This document shows positions 1-5,320 of a DNA stretch of 8,376 nucleotides, one piece after another (position 1 is the stretch's first letter; each line of letters opens with the position of its first letter). Under the pieces are notes generated by a model that saw nothing but the letters and a program-made list of their open reading frames with translations, did not search any database and was not told the DNA's origin. The position numbers and the translations under genes are program-made. Source of the stretch: an uncultured Bacilli bacterium (GTDB lineage: Bacteria > Bacillota_I > Bacilli_A > RF39 > UBA660); assembly GCA_947598425.1 (NCBI GenBank), contig CANQFH010000047.1:1-8376 (forward strand). Reading direction: 5' to 3'.

Positions 1-27
1 TTACTTTTGTAATATAGTATTCTATGT

Positions 28-63
28 AAAAGAAAAGCACTCAATCTAACAAGATTAAGTGCT
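28..63 (-). terminator. Intrinsic terminator of the small-RNA/tRNA end
   Basis: On the minus strand a 12-pair stem (36-47 with 52-63, loop of four at 48-51) is followed by a T-rich tract, TTTCTTTTA, at 35-27. One pair (42/57) is G-U in minus-strand RNA but C-A on the plus strand, so the fold favours minus-strand transcription. It would end the small RNA and any read-through from uvrC and the tRNA. Confidence 0.8.
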
Positions 64-137
64 AACCAATATATTGGCAAGTACTCAACATTGCGTTGTT
101 AAGTATTCCCTTTTTATGTTATGCAAGTTTCCTTGGC
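28..137 (-). ncRNA. Probable small structured RNA, about 110 nt, unknown family
   Basis: No open frame fits this stretch. Read on the minus strand from a predicted start near 137, it has four hairpins: CAAG-GAAA-CTTG with a GNRA-type loop (124-135), an open linker rich in A (about 108-123), a 9-pair hairpin with a 6-base loop (82-105), a CCAA/TTGG hairpin (66-77), and a terminator stem (36-63). In two stems the only non-Watson-Crick position is G-U on this strand and C-A on the other, which supports an RNA made from the minus strand. I do not recognise the family. SRP RNA, tmRNA, RNase P and 6S signatures are not seen. A tracrRNA-like reading is discussed under findings. The alternative is a long 3' tail of a uvrC-tRNA transcript. 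Confidence 0.45.
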
Positions 138-157
138 ATATACATCATAACATAAAA
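112..157. repeat. 12-bp perfect inverted repeat around a 22-base spacer
   Basis: TTTTATGTTATG at 112-123 is the exact reverse complement of 146-157. The spacer 124-145 holds the small CAAG/CTTG hairpin, so a read-through RNA would fold as a long two-tier stem. The 146-157 arm overlaps the predicted -10 of the small-RNA promoter, so the repeat could also be a DNA operator. Confidence 0.7.
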
Positions 158-210
158 GCAATCTTTTTACAAGTTGTTTTCTATTTTCACTCGAGTTTTC
201 CAAGTTTCCT
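124..210 (-). repeat. Direct repeat AGGAAACTTG, two copies
   Basis: The same ten bases occur at 124-133 and 201-210 (AGGAAACTTG on the minus strand). One copy forms the first hairpin of the small RNA. The other lies eight bases beyond the CCA end of the tRNA. Only the 124-133 copy is preceded by CAAG and can fold on itself. Confidence 0.5.
144..172 (-). promoter_or_regulatory. Candidate promoter of the small RNA
   Basis: TTGTAA (172-167), a 17-base spacer, then TATGAT (149-144) preceded by TG at 152-151, making an extended -10. Predicted start is near 137, at the base of the GNRA hairpin. The -35 matches 4 of 6 and the -10 5 of 6 positions of the sigma-A consensus. Confidence 0.5.
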
Positions 211-217
211 ATCAATC

Positions 218-291
218 TGGTGCCAAATGTGAGAATCAAACTCACGTCTAAGTATTACGAGTACCTTGTTCTATCACTATACTAATTTGGC
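218..291 (-). tRNA. tRNA-Thr(CGU), unusual D arm and A19-U56 pair
   Basis: This is a 74-base cloverleaf including an encoded CCA (220-218). The acceptor stem pairs 7 of 7 (GCCAAAT with ATTTGGC), the discriminator is A, and the anticodon stem has five pairs (one G-U). The anticodon loop is CTCGTAA with anticodon CGU at 259-257, for codon ACG. The T stem GTGAG/CTCAC is perfect. G1-C72, C2-G71, G35 and U36, known threonine identity elements in E. coli, are all present. U8-A14, G15-C48 and U54-A58 can form. Odd points are a weak D stem (G10-C25, U11-A24, A12 against A23, U13-G22), a D loop with G18-A19 in place of GG, and a T loop with U56 in place of C. Position 19 with 56 therefore pairs A-U rather than the near-universal G-C. 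It lies 26 bases after the uvrC stop with no obvious promoter of its own, so it may be cotranscribed with uvrC. Confidence 0.85.
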
Positions 292-295
292 AAGA

Positions 296-319
296 AATAT
301 TCTAATAAAATAGAATATT
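296..319 (-). terminator. AT-only-rich hairpin at the uvrC stop, weak terminator or processing site
   Basis: A 9-pair stem (296-304 with 311-319, loop of six) overlaps the uvrC stop codon and ends four bases before the tRNA. The following minus-strand bases TTCTT form only a short T tract and the stem has a single G-C pair, so termination is doubtful. It could separate uvrC from the tRNA in a common transcript. Confidence 0.4.
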
Positions 320-2102
320 ATTTCTCTTCTTTTTTATAATTATCCCTACTTATTAAATAATCTTTTAATTCTTTAGCAACACTTTCTGGTACTATTTCTT
401 TTAATTCTTCAATACTAGCATCTTTTATTTTATTAATATTACCATACTTTTTAATAAGTTCCTTTTTTCTAACACTACCAATACCTTCAATATTATCTAA
501 GATACTACTAATACTACCCTTACTTCTCAAAGTTTTATGATAATTAATTGTAAATCTATGAACTTCATCTTGAATTCTCGTTAGATAATGAAATACATTA
601 CTATCTTTATCTAACTCAATTATTTGGTAAGTATTCCCATCAATAAGTTCATTAGTTCTATGCTTATCATTCTTTTTTAAACCACATACTTTGATGTTTA
701 AATTTAAACTATTTAAAATATCATTACAGGCATTAATTTGATTTATACCACCATCTACTAATATTAAATCTGGCAATTCTGTTTTATCTACTAAAGCCCG
801 ATAATATCTTCTATAAATAACTTCTTTCATCGTATTATAATCATCATTTTTATCAACGCTAACTTTATATTTACGATATTCTTTTTTGTAAGGCTTACCT
901 TCCATAAATACTACCATACCACTAACAGCAAATGTTCCAAATAAATTAGAATTATCAAAAGCATCGATTCTTTTTAATTCTTCTAAGTTTAATAGTTTTC
1001 TTAATTCATCATTAGCATTAACAGTTCTTTCTTCTACTCTAATAGTGCTTTCTATTTCATTATTTAAATAAATTTTAGCATTTTCTAAAGCCATAGCAAG
1101 TAAGTTTTTCTTAATACCTCTTTCAGGTACTACTAAATTAGTATTAATAAGCTCACTTAAAATTGGATCATTTATCTCTTGTGATACTAATATTTCTTTA
1201 GGAACTTCATGATGCATATAAAAATTCATTATATAATATTTTAATTCTTCCATTCCATCTATTTTAACTGTAATTAAATCATTATGAGATCCAATTAACT
1301 TATTATTTCGAATAAATAAAATATTAATAGCAATATGACCATTATCAAAATAATAACCTATAACATCACGATTAACAAAGTCATGTAATTCCACTTTTTG
1401 TTTAGTTAATACATAATTAATATAATTAAGTTCATCAGTTAATTCTTTAGCAAGTTCATAATTCATATTTTCAATATAAATATTTATTTTTTCTAATAAT
1501 TTATCTTTAATTATTTTATCATTACCTCTAAAAAATGATAAAATATCTTGTTCCATGGCGGCTATTTTATCTAAAGATACATTCTTACTACAATAACCTA
1601 AACACTCTCCTATATGATAATATAAACATACTTGCTTAGGCATACCACTACACTTTTTTAAAGGATATAAACGATTAATTAATCTCACAATTCTTCTGGC
1701 AGCATAGGCATTAGGATATGGTCCAAAAATAGTTTTATTATCTTTTTTTCGAATATTTAAATATCGCGATACTTTTAATTTAGGATATGGTTTACTAATA
1801 TATTCTATATATGGATAACTTTTATCATCTTTTAATAATATATTATATTTAGGATTATATTCTTTTATTAAATTAATCTCTGCAATAAAAGCTTCCGTTT
1901 CACTATTAGTAACAATATAAGTAAAATCTACTACTTCTGATACCATTTTTCTTGTTTTACCAGTAACAGTACCTTTAAAATAACTATTAACTCTTTTATA
2001 TAAATCTTTAGCTTTTCCTACATAAATAATAATACCATCTTTATTACGCATTTGATAACTTCCAGGTAAATGAGGTACTAATTTTAATTTTTCTTCTAAC
2101 AT
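318..2102 (-). CDS. uvrC: UvrABC excinuclease subunit C
   Basis: UvrC is the nuclease of bacterial nucleotide excision repair. Recruited by UvrB at a lesion, it cuts the damaged strand on both sides. At 594 residues the protein is full length. The N-terminal GIY-YIG nuclease domain (about 10-95) carries PGSY, YVGKAKDL with Tyr27, Arg37, and Glu75 in AFIAEINLI. Four cysteines (151, 159, 167, 171) match the positions that hold a 4Fe-4S cluster in E. coli UvrC. The UVR helical hairpin that binds UvrB is at about 200-235. The C-terminal RNase H-like nuclease shows RIDAFDNSN (Asp383), LVDGG (Asp450) and DEVHRF (Asp512, His515), and a helix-hairpin-helix with GIGSVRKK closes the protein (about 530-575). 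The ATG start fits the family N-terminus, although only a weak purine-rich stretch stands where the ribosome site should be. No SOS-type LexA box is seen upstream. Confidence 0.98.
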   Translation of the reverse strand: MLEEKLKLVPHLPGSYQMRNKDGIIIYVGKAKDLYKRVNSYFKGTVTGKTRKMVSEVVDFTYIVTNSETEAFIAEINLIKEYNPKYNILLKDDKSYPYIEYISKPYPKLKVSRYLNIRKKDNKTIFGPYPNAYAARRIVRLINRLYPLKKCSGMPKQVCLYYHIGECLGYCSKNVSLDKIAAMEQDILSFFRGNDKIIKDKLLEKINIYIENMNYELAKELTDELNYINYVLTKQKVELHDFVNRDVIGYYFDNGHIAINILFIRNNKLIGSHNDLITVKIDGMEELKYYIMNFYMHHEVPKEILVSQEINDPILSELINTNLVVPERGIKKNLLAMALENAKIYLNNEIESTIRVEERTVNANDELRKLLNLEELKRIDAFDNSNLFGTFAVSGMVVFMEGKPYKKEYRKYKVSVDKNDDYNTMKEVIYRRYYRALVDKTELPDLILVDGGINQINACNDILNSLNLNIKVCGLKKNDKHRTNELIDGNTYQIIELDKDSNVFHYLTRIQDEVHRFTINYHKTLRSKGSISSILDNIEGIGSVRKKELIKKYGNINKIKDASIEELKEIVPESVAKELKDYLISRDNYKKEEK

Positions 2103-2128
2103 AATATCTACTTTCTTTTTCTATTAAT

Positions 2129-2137
2129 ATTTTACCA
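2129..2137 (-). promoter_or_regulatory. Extended -10 promoter candidate for uvrC
   Basis: TGGTAAAAT (2137-2129) is an extended -10 box in the 57-base gap before uvrC. The -35 position holds only TATATT. Start of transcription would be near 2122, giving a leader of about 20 bases. uvrC could also be reached by read-through from the membrane protein gene, since no terminator is seen between them. Confidence 0.4.
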
Positions 2138-2159
2138 CAGCTACTATAATAAATATACC

Positions 2160-2813
2160 TTATTTATTACCTTTAGAGTTAATTTTAAATTTAGGATAAG
2201 CATTTTTTATATGTCTATAAAAAACGGAATTTTCTTCTAACCATTTAATTACTTTTTCTCTTATATCTTCAGTAGCGTCTTTTCTTTCCTTTTTTATTTC
2301 TTTGCGAATTTTATTCATAACATTAAAAGAAATAATATTATCTACAATATATATTACTAATAAAATAATCGTTAATATTAAACGTACCATGGGATTAATT
2401 AATAATACTAATTTTTTAATCATAGGATGGATGATATATACTATAAGGGTTGCAAGTAAACCAAAAGGGATCATTGTTTCTAGACAAATTCTACCATTAA
2501 TATTAAATTTATTTTTAGAATAATCCCACCATCTAGCTTTAAATATTTTCTCCATTAAATAAGATGTAAAATATTCTAAAATGGCACAAACTAAAATGGA
2601 TTTTAAAAATACAGAGATAAAATCATGAGTATCTGGACCAATTAGAAAGATAATAGCAAGAACGCCATAACCATAGATGGGACAAATTGGACCAATTAGA
2701 AAACCACGATTAACTAATTTTTTAGAAGTTATATAAATATTTACAACTTCTAGTAACCAGCCTAAAAAAGAATAAATGATAAATAATAAAAAATATATGC
2801 AAAAATACTTCAT
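2160..2813 (-). CDS. CmpB-like 'putative ABC transporter permease' family membrane protein
   Basis: This is a 217-residue integral membrane protein of the family labelled putative ABC-transporter type IV (Pfam ABC_trans_CmpB). Its biochemical role is unknown and no ATPase gene lies nearby. Five hydrophobic segments are visible, at about 4-27, 38-59, 65-85, 110-130 and 143-163. Family marks are RGFLIGPICPIYGYG (36-50), EYFTSYLMEKIFKARWWDYS (80-99) and the following FNINGRICLE (103-112). The last 50 residues are a charged, cytoplasm-type tail with helical character (KEIKKERKDATEDIREK). The ATG is preceded by a strong GGAGG with a 6-base gap. It has its own extended -10 promoter and a short foldable leader, which suggests RNA-level control. 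The transporter label comes from family naming, so substrate and even transport activity remain unproven. Confidence 0.85.
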   Translation of the reverse strand: MKYFCIYFLLFIIYSFLGWLLEVVNIYITSKKLVNRGFLIGPICPIYGYGVLAIIFLIGPDTHDFISVFLKSILVCAILEYFTSYLMEKIFKARWWDYSKNKFNINGRICLETMIPFGLLATLIVYIIHPMIKKLVLLINPMVRLILTIILLVIYIVDNIISFNVMNKIRKEIKKERKDATEDIREKVIKWLEENSVFYRHIKNAYPKFKINSKGNK

Positions 2814-2819
2814 ATGAAA

Positions 2820-2876
2820 CCTCCAAAAAAGAGTTATAAACTTATATGCTACCTAAAGTTGGCAAATGCTCTTTTT
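2820..2876 (-). promoter_or_regulatory. Structured 5' leader of the CmpB-like gene, possible cis-regulatory RNA
   Basis: With transcription starting near 2885, almost the whole leader folds. The outer stem AAAAAGAG/CTCTTTTT (2869-2876 with 2826-2833) encloses an inner stem AACTT/AAGTT (2856-2860 with 2839-2843) and a 12-base loop. GCC at 2863-2861 could pair with GGT at 2853-2851 inside the loop as a pseudoknot. The 3' arm ends in TTTTTT directly before GGAGG, so the fold could either end transcription or hold the ribosome site. It matches no riboswitch consensus I can recall. Confidence 0.4.
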
Positions 2877-2891
2877 CTTTTACTAAATATG

Positions 2892-2900
2892 ATTATAACA
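2892..2900 (-). promoter_or_regulatory. Extended -10 promoter of the CmpB-like gene
   Basis: TGTTATAAT (2900-2892) is a perfect extended -10 box. The -35 position, 17 bases upstream, is a poor TATTAA. The predicted start is near 2885, about 70 bases ahead of the gene. Confidence 0.6.
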
Positions 2901-2925
2901 TTTTTAATATCATATTAATAGATTT

Positions 2926-3810
2926 TTAAATATATTCTTTTAAAATATTTTTATATTTATCGTCTAAATGACTTATAATAAAATTATCTTTTAATAACTC
3001 TTTTATATATTCAGAATCATTAGTAGCAATAATTTTCTTAATTAAATTTTCTTGATTTACCTGAATAACACTATTTATATACTCTCCTAAATACCAAACA
3101 TTTTTAGAGTCAACTAAAAATTCCTCTAATAAATCATAATTATACCCTTTGCAATCATAATTCATAGCTAAACGCCAAATATTTTCTAAAGCATTATCAT
3201 AATTTTTAGCAACATTTACTAAATCATTGAAACTATCTTGATCAATTTTAGGAACATTAGGTACCAAAATATTAGAAGTAATTAATAACATGAGTTCTAA
3301 ATCACTCATATTTTTAGCGATATTAATATAAGTCTTATTATTAATTAATAAATTAAAAATTCTTTTATACTCATCTTCATTATTAAGTATTAAATCTTCA
3401 ATCTCTTTATCATTATTTTCTATAGATGATAATAAATTAGTAAGATCTTTATTATATTTTTTACCAACTTTAGAATTTAAAAATAGTTTTATTTCTTGAA
3501 TAAGCATATCTTTATCAATCAATTTATTAATATATTTATAGACACTTTTTACAAAATAATTATTTTTTAATCTTACTACAAAAGTTAATTTGTTATTGGA
3601 TATAGGAACAAATATTTCTCCTGACTTTCCTAAATCAAATTGAGTATTATCATCTAATTCAATATCATAAATATTCTCATCATAATATATTTTTAAAGTA
3701 TCTTTAGATTCTAATACTTCAATAGTCTTAATTATTATTTCTTCATCTAAAACTTGATATTCATAAAGAATTTTAACATTATTAATAAATAAATTTAAAT
3801 CTTTAAACAT
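2926..3810 (-). CDS. Uncharacterised protein coupled to bile salt hydrolase
   Basis: I do not recognise this 294-residue protein. It has no signal peptide and no membrane segment, so it is probably cytoplasmic. It is rich in Asn, Lys, Ile and Leu, as its neighbours are. Residues 1-90 look mixed, with beta-like stretches (GEIFVPISNN, KLTFVVRLKN). Residues 95-294 look almost wholly helical, with Leu/Ile heptad-like spacing and alternating short helices, like a helical-repeat scaffold. There are few Cys or His residues and no catalytic motif. The start is well defined: the ribosome site TAAGGTG includes the TAA stop of the bile salt hydrolase gene, and the ATG follows nine bases after that stop. 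It is thus translated from the hydrolase mRNA. The coupling suggests matched expression, not a proven joint function. Confidence 0.8.
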   Translation of the reverse strand: MFKDLNLFINNVKILYEYQVLDEEIIIKTIEVLESKDTLKIYYDENIYDIELDDNTQFDLGKSGEIFVPISNNKLTFVVRLKNNYFVKSVYKYINKLIDKDMLIQEIKLFLNSKVGKKYNKDLTNLLSSIENNDKEIEDLILNNEDEYKRIFNLLINNKTYINIAKNMSDLELMLLITSNILVPNVPKIDQDSFNDLVNVAKNYDNALENIWRLAMNYDCKGYNYDLLEEFLVDSKNVWYLGEYINSVIQVNQENLIKKIIATNDSEYIKELLKDNFIISHLDDKYKNILKEYI

Positions 3811-3822
3811 TGATTCACCTTA
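3811..3822 (-). promoter_or_regulatory. Ribosome site overlapping the upstream stop codon
   Basis: On the minus strand the TAA stop of the hydrolase gene (3822-3820) is the first part of TAAGGTG, the ribosome site of the next gene, whose ATG begins at 3810. This arrangement is typical of translational coupling. Confidence 0.75.
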
Positions 3823-4797
3823 ATTATTTTGCACAAATATTTGTTGCCCTTTAATTAAATCATAACTGATAAGTTTAGTACTATCTAAATCTTCTTTATA
3901 CATATCTACTGCAGTAATTTGACTATTTTCATAAGTAGTATAATAATAAATACCTTTATCCATATTACAACAAGAACTATAAATAGTTATTTCGTATTGA
4001 TCTTCTTTCATATGAACACATCCTCTTTGTTGCTCTACAGAACCTAAAATATGGAAAAATTGACTAATACTTTCAGATTCGGAATCACCAGATAAAGAAT
4101 TCATTTTAGTAAAAGTAGCTTTTACAAATCTAGATGCCGATGATAAATCTCCAGGTAACCCCAAAGCACCCATACCTCGACTATAAGTCTTTAAATCTAA
4201 TTTTTTAGAAAAATTATTATGAGGTGGCTCAATTGATAAATTCATATAATTATTTAAATTAAACATCTGAATATCAAAAGTGGGATTATTAGTTAAAATT
4301 CCAACTGGATTATCATATATTTTTAAACCATCTTGAACACTTTCAACAGTTATCGAATTTTTCTTATCAGAAATAATCCAATGTAAAGGAGATGCTGGTA
4401 ATTTATCACTAAAACTAATATTAACTATATTAATGTTTTCTAATAATTTTTTAACTTCCGAAATATTAGCACATTGGGATAAAACCCAAGGAATGAATTC
4501 AAAAGAAGCAATATTATCTTTAGTATTATCAATGTCTTGATAAAAAGCATTATCAGGAAAATTAAGCCCAGCCATACCAAGACCTTTTTCATTAATTGCA
4601 TCATAATAAAGGGGATAATCATCAGTAACATACGCCATACCAATTATCGCATAATGATTCTTAATATCTGCTACTTTTCTAAATTTAAAATGATAACCTC
4701 TAGGAGTTATTGTTACAGTTTCTTTATAAGAATATTCTAAATCTAAATTTCGACCAAAATAATGATCTTTAGTATTATAAGTTATTGCAGTACACAT
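3820..4797 (-). CDS. bsh: Conjugated bile salt hydrolase (choloylglycine hydrolase)
   Basis: This enzyme splits the amide bond of glycine- or taurine-conjugated bile salts, freeing the bile acid, and acts in the cytoplasm as an N-terminal nucleophile hydrolase. At 325 residues the length is typical. Removal of Met1 exposes the nucleophile Cys2. Family residues are present in order: Arg16 and Asp19 in FGRNLDLEYSY, Asn79 in GLGMAGLNFPDNA, Asn171 in GILTNNPTF, and Arg222 in GLPGDLSSASRFV. The close relative penicillin V acylase shares this scaffold, but MCTAIT, the DDYPLYYDAINEKGLG stretch and HWIISD resemble Lactobacillus/Enterococcus bile salt hydrolases more. Ser205-Arg206-Gly207 sits at the substrate-selectivity loop. 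The ATG has an AGAAGG ribosome site and its own promoter. There is no signal peptide, as expected. Confidence 0.95.
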   Translation of the reverse strand: MCTAITYNTKDHYFGRNLDLEYSYKETVTITPRGYHFKFRKVADIKNHYAIIGMAYVTDDYPLYYDAINEKGLGMAGLNFPDNAFYQDIDNTKDNIASFEFIPWVLSQCANISEVKKLLENINIVNISFSDKLPASPLHWIISDKKNSITVESVQDGLKIYDNPVGILTNNPTFDIQMFNLNNYMNLSIEPPHNNFSKKLDLKTYSRGMGALGLPGDLSSASRFVKATFTKMNSLSGDSESESISQFFHILGSVEQQRGCVHMKEDQYEITIYSSCCNMDKGIYYYTTYENSQITAVDMYKEDLDSTKLISYDLIKGQQIFVQNN

Positions 4798-4829
4798 ATT
4801 TATACCTTCTTTCTAAATAATTTATCTTA

Positions 4830-4858
4830 AATATATCAAATTATTAGCTAATTGTAAA
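4830..4858 (-). promoter_or_regulatory. Sigma-A promoter of the bile salt hydrolase operon
   Basis: TTTACA (4858-4853), an exact 17-base spacer, and TATATT (4835-4830), each matching 5 of 6 consensus positions. Transcription should begin near 4823, leaving a leader of about 25 bases with the AGAAGG site. No operator palindrome is evident, so expression looks constitutive. Confidence 0.7.
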
Positions 4859-4880
4859 GTATTTATACAATAATCTATCA

Positions 4881-5297
4881 TTAGATTAACCAAGTATTTT
4901 CATCATATAATTTAAAATTACCATGATTATTCAATTTAATATGATTATCTTTTAGATACTTTTCTATTTCTTCTTTAGTTATAAAACTAATAGAATAAGG
5001 TAAACTATCTTTCTTAGCAATATATTCTGTTCTAATACCACTTAAAAAAGGAATTCTATCATATAAATATATAACATCGGCCATATAAGAAATATTTTTA
5101 TCATAAACCATGGCTTTATCAAATGTATAATTTTGAGCTATTTTTTCAAGTAATAAAGAAAAATCACCACCATCATAATAATCATCTTGATAATTTTTGA
5201 TATATAAATATACTGTATCATAATCTTTCTTATATTCTAACTCTACTCTTATATAGTAATTAATATCTCTTAATTTAATAATTTTTTCCACATACAT
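4881..5297 (-). CDS. Uncharacterised 138-residue protein downstream of the RPH-like gene
   Basis: I do not recognise this protein. It is small, soluble-looking and rich in Tyr, Asp, Lys and Ile, with no signal peptide, membrane helix or metal motif. The first 35 residues alternate like beta strands (EKIIKLRDINYYIRVELEY, then VYLYIKNY). An acidic Tyr/Asp/Gly run follows (DDYYDGGDF, 39-47). The C-terminal part contains a helix (TKEEIEKYLKDNHIKL) and ends in NTWLI. The ATG lies 23 bases after the stop of the phosphotransferase gene with an AGAAAGG ribosome site, so the two are very likely one operon. A partner or substrate protein of that enzyme is possible but only inferred from position. Confidence 0.75.
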   Translation of the reverse strand: MYVEKIIKLRDINYYIRVELEYKKDYDTVYLYIKNYQDDYYDGGDFSLLLEKIAQNYTFDKAMVYDKNISYMADVIYLYDRIPFLSGIRTEYIAKKDSLPYSISFITKEEIEKYLKDNHIKLNNHGNFKLYDENTWLI

Positions 5298-5320
5298 ATT
5301 ATTATTGCCTTTCTATTTTA

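Noticed and set aside
80..118. Plus-strand terminator from the 82-105 hairpin followed by CCCTTTTT
   Set aside because: No plus-strand gene precedes it and the stem contains a C-A mismatch on that strand. The G-U on the minus strand fits better.
218..317. tmRNA or T-box leader reading of the tRNA-like region
   Set aside because: A complete anticodon arm and a 74-base cloverleaf with CCA are present. The tmRNA 5' signature and the T-box GGUGGNACC-type sequence are not seen.
2302..2523. Plus-strand open frame inside the CmpB-like gene
   Set aside because: It lies fully within a well-supported membrane protein gene on the other strand and has no recognisable product.
4440..4740. Open frames of 67 residues on both strands inside the bile salt hydrolase gene
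   Set aside because: Low-complexity shadows of a strongly conserved gene, with no independent ribosome site or family match.
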